DNA of 22,132 bases from Candidatus Adlerbacteria bacterium (lineage in GTDB: Bacteria > Patescibacteriota > Minisyncoccia > Phycocordibacterales > SBAW01), in contig CAIMFR010000036.1 of the NCBI GenBank assembly GCA_903840375.1, forward strand, positions 1 to 22,132. Direction: 5' to 3'. Each line of letters starts with the position of its first letter. Position 1 is the first letter of the stretch. Made by a program: the position numbers and the translations under genes. The notes below the pieces were generated by a model. That model did not search any database. It saw nothing but the letters and a program-made list of their open reading frames with translations, and was not told the origin of the DNA. Of the stretch, positions 7,716 to 15,328 are shown one piece after another.

Positions 7716-8831
7716 CTATTCAATCTCCTGAAGTCTTCTTAATGCCAGACCTACTGCTACGCAGAATTCGGGGCCGGCTTCTTTGAGAATGGCTTCAAGA
7801 AACGCCGGCGCTTGTGTTTTGTTGAACGGGTCGGCAAGGCGTATCTCCGACTGTATCTTTGACTCAACGAATTCTTTAAAACCTTTGAGGGTCGCGCCGC
7901 CGCCGGTGAACACCAGCGCGGTCAAGAGCTGGTTCGTCCGTGTCTGATACGCGGTCACCGTACGGGAAAGCTCGGATACCAATGGAGATATCGACAACTC
8001 GAGCGACTTGTGGAGCTCGGCAATGCCCTGCGTTACGTTGGCGGATTCTCCTCCCGCCGATATGCTCGGCTGCCCCGTAAGACCATACTTGCGTTTCCGC
8101 TCCTCCGCCTGCGCCACAGTAACGCCGAGCGCTCGCGATGCAGCAAGCGTAAGATCCTGACTGCCATGGCTGATGATGTGGCTCTCGTGGATGATGCCAC
8201 GCTCAACGACATAAAATTTTGTCGATGCGGCACCGATGTCGATGACTGCTATCGGCGCGATACCGCGATCGATCGCAGCACGCACTGCGCTGAACACTTC
8301 TATTTCAAAAAAGCTGACCGTGAGTGCGGCATCGCTCGCTATCGAGCGGAACTTCGCTATCGTGTCGTTGTGTATCGCGACCAGCATCACTTCTATCTTG
8401 TCTGACTTCGTCTCCGCATTGTCGCCTATCACGAACCAGTCGAGCATTACTTCGTTGATCGGTACGGGGATATATTTGCGAGCTTCGATAGGTACGATGC
8501 TTGCCAACTGCTTCTCAGCAGACGCCGGTAAACTAAAAATGGAAATGAGGCTCGATGCGTACGGGATAGATATACCGGCATCCGTTGTGGTAACATTCGC
8601 TTCGCGCATGACATCCTTCAGTGCCTCCGATATTTTATCGGCCGGCAAGGATGTAGAGCGGCCTATGTCGGTGTTGGCATATGGACCAAGCGCTATAGCA
8701 CCATATGTCTCAAGCACCACGCGACCATGATCCTTGCGCAGCTGCACGATCTTGATAGATGAAGTGCCTATATCTACACCGAGAACACTTTTTGATTCTT
8801 TAGAGAAGAGTGTCGAAAAAGAAAAAGCCAT
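7716..8831 (-). CDS. pilM: Type IV pilus actin-like ATPase PilM
   Basis: Cytoplasmic actin-fold protein (371 residues) that binds PilN and links the alignment complex to the pilus motor. The N-terminal phosphate-1 motif LGVDIGTSSIKIVQL lies at about 17-31, the phosphate-2 motif is AVIDIGAASTKFYVV, and the adenosine motif VFTGGGATLKGF follows near the C-terminus. The start at 8831 (MAFSFSTLFSKES) is preferred over the ATG at 8876 because a TGG-TATACT extended -10 lies 7 nt upstream and the extra 15 residues would overlap the divergent comF gene. First gene of the pilus locus; its start is only 26 bp from the comF start on the other strand. Confidence 0.94.
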   Translation of the reverse strand: MAFSFSTLFSKESKSVLGVDIGTSSIKIVQLRKDHGRVVLETYGAIALGPYANTDIGRSTSLPADKISEALKDVMREANVTTTDAGISIPYASSLISIFSLPASAEKQLASIVPIEARKYIPVPINEVMLDWFVIGDNAETKSDKIEVMLVAIHNDTIAKFRSIASDAALTVSFFEIEVFSAVRAAIDRGIAPIAVIDIGAASTKFYVVERGIIHESHIISHGSQDLTLAASRALGVTVAQAEERKRKYGLTGQPSISAGGESANVTQGIAELHKSLELSISPLVSELSRTVTAYQTRTNQLLTALVFTGGGATLKGFKEFVESKIQSEIRLADPFNKTQAPAFLEAILKEAGPEFCVAVGLALRRLQEIE

Positions 8832-8838
8832 TACGCTA

Positions 8839-8846
8839 AGTATACC
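8839..8846. promoter_or_regulatory. Shared divergent -10 element of pilM and comF
   Basis: The sequence AGTATACC reads TATACT on the minus strand (8844-8839, 7 nt before pilM, preceded by TGG) and TATACC on the plus strand (8841-8846, 11 nt before comF). The palindromic GTATAC core lies in a gap of only 26 bp between the two start codons, so both promoters must share the same bases. Confidence 0.5.
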
Positions 8847-8857
8847 ATCACCCACCC

Positions 8858-9475
8858 ATGCGACTGCCATTTCCACAGATGTTGTTCGACCTCATCGTGC
8901 CGCCACGCGATTCCGAGCGCATCGTGCGCGCCCTAACCCTCGGTGACCTACAAACACTTTCACTGACGCGCGGCGAAAATGCGGGATCACTTCCGTACCA
9001 AGAGCCGGCGGTAAAAGCGCTTATATGGGAACTCAAATATTATAAGAACAAAAAGGCGGCAGAACTCGCCGGAGAGTTTCTTGCGGATCTGTTGATCGCG
9101 ATAGCCGCCGAAGGACTGGGCAAACCATTGCTCATTCCTATCCCGATGCACGCGACACGGCGGAAAGCACGTGGACACAACCAAACAGAAACACTGTGCA
9201 AAGCGGTGCTGAGGAATGCGCCTGACTGTTTTGACTATGCGCCGAACATACTGGTGCGCGAACGTGATACACCGATGCAGCAGAAACTTATGCGACATGA
9301 GCGGCTTAAAAATGTTAAGGGCTCGATGAACGTGCGCGACCCTCTGAGGGTCGCGCACCGAGCCTGCATCGTGGTAGACGACGTAACAACTACAGGCGCG
9401 ACACTCGCAGAAGCATGCCGAGCACTCCACGCGGCGGGCGCGCGACACGTAGAGCGTGTCGCGCTTGCCTGCTAA
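8858..9475 (+). CDS. comF: ComF-family phosphoribosyltransferase
   Basis: Cytoplasmic protein of the type I PRTase fold, linked in other bacteria to handling of incoming DNA in natural transformation. Of 205 residues, the family hallmarks are IPIPMHATRRKARGHNQ (93-109) and the PRPP loop VVDDVTTTGATL (172-183). The N-terminus is short (MRLPFPQMLFDLIVPPR) and has none of the paired CxxC zinc-finger cysteines seen in many ComF proteins, so it is a finger-less form. Its stop overlaps the convergent MFS stop by 4 bp. Two striking GC-rich inverted repeats lie inside the last 150 bp. The neighbouring pilus locus fits a role in competence, but no other com gene is in the window. Confidence 0.9.
   Translation: MRLPFPQMLFDLIVPPRDSERIVRALTLGDLQTLSLTRGENAGSLPYQEPAVKALIWELKYYKNKKAAELAGEFLADLLIAIAAEGLGKPLLIPIPMHATRRKARGHNQTETLCKAVLRNAPDCFDYAPNILVRERDTPMQQKLMRHERLKNVKGSMNVRDPLRVAHRACIVVDDVTTTGATLAEACRALHAAGARHVERVALAC
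9332..9358. repeat. 27-bp perfect palindrome within comF
   Basis: Arms GTGCGCGACCCTC and GAGGGTCGCGCAC (9332-9344, 9346-9358) around one central T. It encodes VRDPLRVAH in the loop just before the PRPP motif. The length is far beyond what coding sequence needs; function unknown. Confidence 0.7.
9440..9464. repeat. GC-rich hairpin at the 3' end of comF
   Basis: Perfect 10-bp arms GCGCGACACG / CGTGTCGCGC (9440-9449, 9455-9464) with a 5-nt loop, ending 8 nt before the overlapping stops of the convergent comF and MFS genes. There is no U-run on either strand, so it is not a classical terminator, but it could slow convergent transcription. Confidence 0.6.
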
Positions 9476-10671
9476 CCTTTTATCGTTAATTCTTTCCGCA
9501 ACACGACCGTGCTGGCAACCGATAGGAGTACTACGCCGAAAATTGCAATATCGAAACCAACTTGGAATACATTGACCATGAGTGCGAGAATGAGAAACAA
9601 AATGAAACGAGGCAACATCGTCGACGTGTTGCGGTACGTCATCGCGGAAAGCGCTTCCCTCTCTCGGGCGCGATGTGCTATCGAACCCTCTATCGGCACC
9701 GTCGTGATGAGCGCGAGGAATGTCATGACAATAATGCTCGGATAATAAAAATCTGCGTTGTGAATATAAATTCTCGCGAGCCACACCAGCGCGATACAGA
9801 GACTGCCGACCAACACCATCACCGTGTAGTGTCGCTGACTCTGTTTGCCGACAAAATACGAAAACACCGCCGACGACCACCCAGCCAATACCGCGAGCAC
9901 CGCGACCGATGTCACACTGCCGAAGGTGAGATAAATAAAAATCGGCCACAGGATGTACTCAACCGGATCATGGAAACAGTAGAGGAAAAAATACAACCAG
10001 TTGCGGCGCTCCTCATGCAGTGCGAAAAACTTTCTCGGCGGGAGAAATGCCGTCGTCGGTTTGTCGGCGATGCGATGCATATAGAAGAGCGGCAACAGAG
10101 AAAAAAAGAGGAATGTGATACTCGCCGAAAGCACCGACGCGTGCGTGCCGAATATTAGCAACATGCCGCCGATCATCGGGCCGAGCAGTGTACCGATGAT
10201 ACCGACACTGGTCAGTATCGCGCGGTCCTCCTCTATCGCAACCTCGCCATGCGCTTCTGCTTTTATAAATAAATAGAGATGTGCGACCCAGTAGAGCGTG
10301 TCGTAGAATGCCGCGAAGATCGCGAACAAAATGAGTATTGCCCAGCTATGCGCAGCAACCAAAAGAAGCGAGAGCATTGTGATGCATGCGACCGTCCCGA
10401 CAGCAACAACCAGCCGTGCGCCGATACGCCGCGTCAGCCAGTCGGCGAAGAAGTTGAGGGGCACGTCGAGGCCGTTGAAGAGAACGTAGAACCAGAGAAT
10501 ATCGCGGAGCGGGTAGCCATTTTGCAAAAGTAATATCGGTATGAAAATAGACACGACCGAGTACCCGACCATGTGGAGCAGTGTCGAAAGCTCGAACAGC
10601 CAAAAATTAGAAATGGGAGTACCGCCATGCCGCCGTTGCCAATGTAAATGGTGATGTGCAAGAGACTTCAT
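9472..10671 (-). CDS. MFS-type membrane transporter
   Basis: Polytopic inner-membrane protein of 399 residues with about twelve predicted membrane helices in two groups of six and a central cytoplasmic loop around RKFFALHEERRN. It keeps the loop 2-3 charge pattern (ADWLTRRIGAR) typical of major facilitator superfamily proteins. The substrate cannot be told. The N-terminus (MKSLAHHHLHWQRRHGG) is rich in His, Arg and Lys. The start is supported by a TGC-TATACT box 6 nt upstream. It lies 24 nt after the cohesin gene on the same strand and overlaps the convergent comF stop by 4 bp; whether it works with the cohesin/dockerin pair is unknown. Confidence 0.85.
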   Translation of the reverse strand: MKSLAHHHLHWQRRHGGTPISNFWLFELSTLLHMVGYSVVSIFIPILLLQNGYPLRDILWFYVLFNGLDVPLNFFADWLTRRIGARLVVAVGTVACITMLSLLLVAAHSWAILILFAIFAAFYDTLYWVAHLYLFIKAEAHGEVAIEEDRAILTSVGIIGTLLGPMIGGMLLIFGTHASVLSASITFLFFSLLPLFYMHRIADKPTTAFLPPRKFFALHEERRNWLYFFLYCFHDPVEYILWPIFIYLTFGSVTSVAVLAVLAGWSSAVFSYFVGKQSQRHYTVMVLVGSLCIALVWLARIYIHNADFYYPSIIVMTFLALITTVPIEGSIAHRAREREALSAMTYRNTSTMLPRFILFLILALMVNVFQVGFDIAIFGVVLLSVASTVVLRKELTIKG

Positions 10672-10677
10672 ACAAAA

Positions 10678-10683
10678 AGTATA
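10678..10683 (-). promoter_or_regulatory. Extended -10 (TGC-TATACT) of the MFS gene
   Basis: TGC followed by TATACT on the minus strand, 6 nt before the ATG at 10671 and 12 nt after the cohesin gene stop. It suggests the MFS gene has its own leaderless transcript. Confidence 0.55.
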
Positions 10684-10695
10684 GCATCATCAGCC

Positions 10696-12420
10696 TCAAC
10701 CCACCTCTCTTCCCACATATTTCTTCAATTTTGCGACCGCTCCGTGCACTACAGCAACGCGGGCGCTCATGTGCAAACCATCGCTAAGCTTCTGCTTTAT
10801 GTTTCTCCAATCGCTTTCAAGATTTTGGATATCGTCCTCCAACACGGTACTCATAGCAGCGACATCTTTACCGGCTATTGCGCGATGTGCTTCGCGTCTG
10901 TTGCGCCGGCTCATCACCCGCAATAAAATTATTATCATGACCATAAGCGCAAGGCACACGCCGATGACAGACAGCTCGAACCACCCGAGCGCGAACGGAC
11001 CGATGAACATGACCACATCCGGCCGTACAGTGACAGCCGGAGACTCGACCACCAAACTCAATGCTCCGCGCCGATCCTGCGTCTGCGCGCTGACCTGATA
11101 TATTCCGTTCTGCAATGTTTGCACAAAGGTCTTCTCCCAGACACCATTTATATCAGCAAGCGCAGATGCACGGGCAATCTCCGCACCGTCTTGATGCATC
11201 ACGAGCAACACTGTCGCACCTGGGATGGCTGTGCCCCGCAGGCTGATGCTTTTCTGATCAAGAGATAACTTATTCTGAAGAAAAGAAATACTCGGCGGAG
11301 CTATCGGCAAAATGTGTATCACAACAAAATCTTCGACACTGTTGCCTGCCTGATCCACTGCGCGGACAAGCACACGATGATCACCGGGCAGCAGAGGCTG
11401 CGGAGCGTAAGAACCGCTAAAATCAGCGGCTGGAATTGATATAACATCTCCAGTGTCGATCTGTATTTGATATTCTTTGAGCCCCGAGAGCGCATCACTT
11501 GTCTTAAATTGAAGCGTTGGGGTGGGATTGTCCGTCGTATCTCCGTCTGGTGTAGCTATCTTGAAACCAAGCGGAGGCTGCGTATCTATTGCAATGCGAC
11601 GATGCACAGCGGTACCCCAACCTATATTATTTTTGAATCGCACATGCAGATACGACACACCATCGGCAAGCGCGCCAAATGACTTGCTGTCGAACAAACC
11701 TTCTGTTGTTGCAGGATTAAAATTAGGCTGTTTATTCAGTACGGTGCTGACTCCGGTGATGTACGACGGCAGATCCCAACTTGCTACGAAAGCGCTCATT
11801 TGGTTGTACCATTGCGTGTCGGTCGGATAGAGAGGAACCTGCAAGTTCGGTTTCGCAGGGACATTTTGAGCGGCTACGGCAGTACGTGTGATCAGTGCCG
11901 GCGACGGCATATTAGCCTTCGCTGCTGATACTCTTGTAGGAGATATGACTATCGTGGCATCGCTCATAGTTGACAAAATATTAGTGCCGCTACCGTCTGA
12001 TGCGGTGACTGCGCCGTTTGCTATTGTGATCGCTCCGGTGCCTGTGCCCTTCGGGGTGAACACCAACCGCAAGACTTGTATCGCGCTTCCAGAAATACCA
12101 TATGGTGTGCCGCCGATAAATTCGATCGAGCCCTGTGTGTTAGAAACAGTCGGTTCCTCTAGCCAAAAATTAAAAGACGAGTTGGACTTGTCGGCAGACA
12201 CCTGCAGCAGACTCGCCGGAAAATTGATTGTAGCCTGCGCCGCGTTGAAACCCACACCCGCGCTGTCGACCTTCACATCAACAGTGAATGTCTGCCCATG
12301 GCCAACCTGACTGCTTGATGGCGCGAGATATAGTGTCGCAGCAAATAGGTGTGCCGCAGGCATCAAACAAAGTGCGGCTGCGATAACAGCAAATGAAGTG
12401 CGATGTATAAAAGTTTTCAT
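10696..12420 (-). CDS. Membrane-anchored cohesin-domain surface protein
   Basis: 574 residues. A signal peptide (1-27, ending HLFA) is followed by a cohesin-like beta-sandwich at about 28-160: GQTFTVDVKVDSAG, then NAAQATINFPASLLQV, GSIEFIGG and a closing LRLVFTPKGTGTGAITI strand. Three Ig/fibronectin-like domains follow (about 195-280, 280-372 and 373-466), the last starting with the 'ISLRGTAIPGATVLL' pattern of bacterial Ig-like modules. One membrane helix (about 479-501) with a basic stop-transfer (RVMSRRNRR) leaves a 70-residue cytoplasmic tail with coiled-coil character. Topology predicts that the cohesin faces outward. Its ATG overlaps the stop of the dockerin-bearing gene upstream (ATGA), so the two should be made together. 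Cohesins bind dockerins with high affinity, so its natural partner is probably that protein; the function beyond this is unknown. Confidence 0.85.
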   Translation of the reverse strand: MKTFIHRTSFAVIAAALCLMPAAHLFAATLYLAPSSSQVGHGQTFTVDVKVDSAGVGFNAAQATINFPASLLQVSADKSNSSFNFWLEEPTVSNTQGSIEFIGGTPYGISGSAIQVLRLVFTPKGTGTGAITIANGAVTASDGSGTNILSTMSDATIVISPTRVSAAKANMPSPALITRTAVAAQNVPAKPNLQVPLYPTDTQWYNQMSAFVASWDLPSYITGVSTVLNKQPNFNPATTEGLFDSKSFGALADGVSYLHVRFKNNIGWGTAVHRRIAIDTQPPLGFKIATPDGDTTDNPTPTLQFKTSDALSGLKEYQIQIDTGDVISIPAADFSGSYAPQPLLPGDHRVLVRAVDQAGNSVEDFVVIHILPIAPPSISFLQNKLSLDQKSISLRGTAIPGATVLLVMHQDGAEIARASALADINGVWEKTFVQTLQNGIYQVSAQTQDRRGALSLVVESPAVTVRPDVVMFIGPFALGWFELSVIGVCLALMVMIIILLRVMSRRNRREAHRAIAGKDVAAMSTVLEDDIQNLESDWRNIKQKLSDGLHMSARVAVVHGAVAKLKKYVGREVG

Positions 12421-14426
12421 TGTTTTCTTATAGCTCTTAATAATATGCTAAAATCGGTCAGATTTACTTTGCCGTCACTGTTAAGGTCAAGCTTCTTAAT
12501 TATCGCAGGGTCGGTTGACTTCCACGACGCAAGGAAAATACTGAGATCTTGAATATCAATTTTACCATCGCCGTTTATGTCAGCGGAGACGATAGACAAT
12601 TGCGATACGTAAAATGTACGAGTCGTGGAATGGTCGCTCGAGCCATTTACTACCGTGTCTGTTTGGATCGCCCGCACAGTGTGCGTACCGAAATCGAGCG
12701 CGCCAGTGTCTATGCTGACACGATACGCGCCGTCACTTCCCGCGACCACTTCCTTTTGCAATTTATCATCGAGATAAATGCTCACAGTATAACCAGGCAC
12801 CGCATATCCCGAAACCAGCGCAGCACTTCCTCGCGGCGTTATCGCAGACGGCAAATTGATGGTCGGCGGCATTAGAAGATCTTTTACGGTAAAGGAGTTG
12901 CTTATCGTATCAATTGTGAAATATTTAGATTGAGTTGCGACACCAGTTTTGTCTTTGATAAGGAGACCGTAACTATGCATACTTTGTAAAACACCGATAA
13001 AACTTACGCTGAAAGAACCGTCTGCATTGGAAACAGCCTGCTGCGCCGACAACGTTTGATACGGCACATCCTTGTCGACGACGAACAACGTTGCTTCCGG
13101 AAAAGCCTTTCCGTTAAATGTCACGACGGTCGGAGCAACTGCCCCTGCATGCAAAATAACACAAACCCCCTGCCACGCGCCGATATTTTGCCCATCGGTG
13201 GCACTGTTGCATGCAGGCGAACTGGTGCCTAAAGCGTAATAAGAACTCGGCGCAATCTTCACTCCGCCGATAAACAACGGATCAGATGCATACGTGTTAA
13301 GGTTCGGAGAGATCACATTGGTGCCCGCTCCACCCCACCCTATCTGCGGCAATGTCACGGTTCCATACCATTCGTGCGGATAATGTTGCGGACTCTCACC
13401 GCTTGCCACAGCATCAAAATAATTGTTCCAATAAAGACTGTTCGTGATGGACAAATTGCCATTCAAAACACCAGTCGCACCGCCTTCGTAGTGCGTTCCG
13501 TACCACCGAGTGTTCGCAATAATATTATCCCTGATCGTTATCGAGGCTGAGTTTAATCCATGTCCCGACGGGTCATATATACCTATGCCCTGCGTGTTGT
13601 ATGAAGACGTAAGAATATTGGCGCCGTAATACGAAGTGGTGCTTGTCCATGTATTATCGATTGTGTTGTGCGCGATCAAAAGACTGCCGCTTGTCGGTGA
13701 ATTTGCCGCCGATGGCGTGTATAGGATCGCGGCGCGCGCGCCCTCTATATAATTGTATGAAACTTCACCCACACCGCCGGCAAGATTGTCTCTGCCTATT
13801 AAAACGCCGGATGAACTGCCGCCGAGAAATGTCTCATCGTGGATCCAATTGTGCGTGACGGTAAATGCGCCTGTCCCGCCAATCTCGATCATGTTTCGAT
13901 TCATGGCGCTCAGTTCTGAATTCTGCACTGTAAAAGTGGTGCCACCAGTCACGTACACTGCGCGACGCAAGTCATGCAGCTTGCAATCATCAACAAGAAG
14001 CCGGGACCCGTTGGTGAACGTTATTGCGTAATTGGACCGCGTGCCGTTTGTATTGATCGGCGAATAGATCTCTAAGTTTCTAAACGTGACATTGTTCGCG
14101 GTAACATTGAAAATATTGTTGCCGGCACCGCCGCCGACATTGAAAAATATTTGCGGGTACGATCCATCACCTTGGAACGTCAATGTTTTAGACACTGCCA
14201 TGCTCGTGGTCACAGCGTATGTTCCAGCACCGATCGCTATCGTATCTCCTGCGGATGCAGCAGTAATCGCAGATTGAATATCGGTGTAAGGGCAGCCGCT
14301 TGCGCAGACATTAAGCGTTGCGCCAGAATCAGCTTTAACAAATTTTAATCCAAAAACGGCAAAGGAAACAAAAAACAGCGGCAGAAAGATCAGAATGAAA
14401 GATCTATATGAACGAACAGTATTCAT
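12417..14426 (-). CDS. Secreted beta-helix protein with C-terminal type I dockerin
   Basis: 669 residues from the ATG at 14426; a TTG at 14441 would add five. The signal peptide is at 1-32 (cut after VKA). A right-handed parallel beta-helix region (about 35-420) starts with CPYTDIQSAITAASAGDTI and continues with repeated N-rich turns such as FTVTHNWIHD and LLIAHNTIDN, as in pectate-lyase-like or adhesin folds. Two Ig-like modules follow (about 425-520 and 525-610). The last 57 residues form a dockerin with two canonical calcium loops, DINGDGKIDIQD and DLNSDGKVNLTD, both with acidic or Asn ligands at positions 1, 3, 5, 9 and 12. No catalytic residues can be assigned, so enzyme versus adhesin is open. 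Its stop overlaps the start of the cohesin gene; upstream lie two receiver proteins and a histidine kinase. Confidence 0.88.
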   Translation of the reverse strand: MNTVRSYRSFILIFLPLFFVSFAVFGLKFVKADSGATLNVCASGCPYTDIQSAITAASAGDTIAIGAGTYAVTTSMAVSKTLTFQGDGSYPQIFFNVGGGAGNNIFNVTANNVTFRNLEIYSPINTNGTRSNYAITFTNGSRLLVDDCKLHDLRRAVYVTGGTTFTVQNSELSAMNRNMIEIGGTGAFTVTHNWIHDETFLGGSSSGVLIGRDNLAGGVGEVSYNYIEGARAAILYTPSAANSPTSGSLLIAHNTIDNTWTSTTSYYGANILTSSYNTQGIGIYDPSGHGLNSASITIRDNIIANTRWYGTHYEGGATGVLNGNLSITNSLYWNNYFDAVASGESPQHYPHEWYGTVTLPQIGWGGAGTNVISPNLNTYASDPLFIGGVKIAPSSYYALGTSSPACNSATDGQNIGAWQGVCVILHAGAVAPTVVTFNGKAFPEATLFVVDKDVPYQTLSAQQAVSNADGSFSVSFIGVLQSMHSYGLLIKDKTGVATQSKYFTIDTISNSFTVKDLLMPPTINLPSAITPRGSAALVSGYAVPGYTVSIYLDDKLQKEVVAGSDGAYRVSIDTGALDFGTHTVRAIQTDTVVNGSSDHSTTRTFYVSQLSIVSADINGDGKIDIQDLSIFLASWKSTDPAIIKKLDLNSDGKVNLTDFSILLRAIRKQ

Positions 14427-14466
14427 TTTAATTAAAGTCAACGAACACGCACGCTCTCACACCAAT

Positions 14467-14865
14467 TTATGCCCTCACATTCATCGAAGCTCTTATACCA
14501 CCCTCCATGTACTGCTTTGCTTTTTCGACGATCTCGGCTAGCGGATGTTGCGCCTTCACAAAATAATCGTCCGCACCGAGTTGCAATGCCCGTTTGATGT
14601 CTTCATCACCTCCAAGGTTGGACAGAACGATAACCGGGATCAACTTGGTATCCGGGTTGTCTTTCAGCTCCGACAACACCTCGAACCCGTCTTTTTTGGA
14701 AAGAAGCAGGTCAAGCAACACAAGTGTCGGCTTGTTCTTTTTTATCTTGCTGGTAGCATCTTTTCCGTTGTCAGCAACGTATGTCTTGAAAGATTCAAGA
14801 TTGAGACTGTCCTGCAGCGCCTTTGCCATAAAATCATCGTCCTCAACGATCAGTATATAGCCCAT
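14467..14865 (-). CDS. Stand-alone response regulator receiver (REC) protein 1
   Basis: Single-domain receiver, 132 residues from the ATG at 14865; an ATG at 14877 adds MLLG. The acidic pocket is EDDD (8-11), the phosphoacceptor Asp52 is in LLDLLLSKKDG, the switch Ser82 is in VIVLSNLGG, and Lys104 is in YFVKAQH. There is no output domain, so it must act through protein contacts or phosphotransfer, not DNA binding. It is clearly a paralog of the next receiver (shared DEDIKR, LGA.DYFVK.QH). It follows that gene by about 60 nt and precedes the dockerin gene by 40 nt, so the three are probably co-transcribed. Confidence 0.9.
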   Translation of the reverse strand: MGYILIVEDDDFMAKALQDSLNLESFKTYVADNGKDATSKIKKNKPTLVLLDLLLSKKDGFEVLSELKDNPDTKLIPVIVLSNLGGDEDIKRALQLGADDYFVKAQHPLAEIVEKAKQYMEGGIRASMNVRA

Positions 14866-14923
14866 ACCTAACAGCATGCGGCATGCATGAAATTTTTACA
14901 ATGCGAACTGTTGGGGATATCTA

Positions 14924-15310
14924 TTACACAGCGGCGTTTTTCTCCAGAAACTTTTTCACGCCGTCGACAATTTCACCGATCGAGTGCTGCGATTTGACGA
15001 AATAGTCGCTCGCCCCCAGCTGCATGCCGCGCTTTATGTCTTCGTCCTGCCCGAGCACAGTTAATATAATGGTTGGTATATTGCGCGTCGTAGGTGAGGC
15101 TTTGAGCGCCGTGAGAACCTCGAAGCCGTGTTTCTTCGGAAGAAGTAAGTCGAGCAAAATAAGATCCGGCTGTTCAAAAGCTGCAACTTTTTCTCCATCC
15201 TCGCCATCGTAGGAAGAGATTATCTCGTACCCGGCTGCGCCAAGTTCGTCGCGTAAGACCTTCGACAAAATCGCATCGTCCTCAATAATTTCTATTCTCA
15301 TCGGCTTCAT
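14924..15310 (-). CDS. Stand-alone response regulator receiver (REC) protein 2
   Basis: Single-domain receiver of 128 residues. Acidic residues EDD (10-12), phosphoacceptor Asp54 in LLDLLLPKKHG, Thr84 in IILTVLGQ and Lys106 in YFVKSQH give a complete phosphorylation site. No output domain. It begins 18 nt after the stop of the histidine-kinase part and is its most likely direct phosphorylation target. A TATACT box (15319-15324) 8 nt before the ATG gives it a possible leaderless promoter independent of the kinase gene. The ATG three codons further in (MRIEIIEDD) is an alternative start. Confidence 0.9.
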   Translation of the reverse strand: MKPMRIEIIEDDAILSKVLRDELGAAGYEIISSYDGEDGEKVAAFEQPDLILLDLLLPKKHGFEVLTALKASPTTRNIPTIILTVLGQDEDIKRGMQLGASDYFVKSQHSIGEIVDGVKKFLEKNAAV

Positions 15311-15318
15311 ATGGCACT

Positions 15319-15324
15319 AGTATA
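15319..15324 (-). promoter_or_regulatory. -10 box TATACT of receiver 2
   Basis: TATACT on the minus strand, 8 nt before the ATG at 15310, in the 18-nt gap after the kinase stop. A 17-bp palindrome lies directly upstream (15332-15348). Confidence 0.5.
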
Positions 15325-15328
15325 CACA

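Noticed and set aside
8987..9949. Open frame of 320 codons on the minus strand spanning comF and the MFS 3' end
   Set aside because: It overlaps two well-supported genes, and its His/Arg/Cys-rich translation has no family features.
10696..14426. Full cellulosome
   Set aside because: Only one cohesin and one dockerin are present and no glycoside hydrolase or cellulose-binding domain is seen, so cellulose breakdown is not supported.
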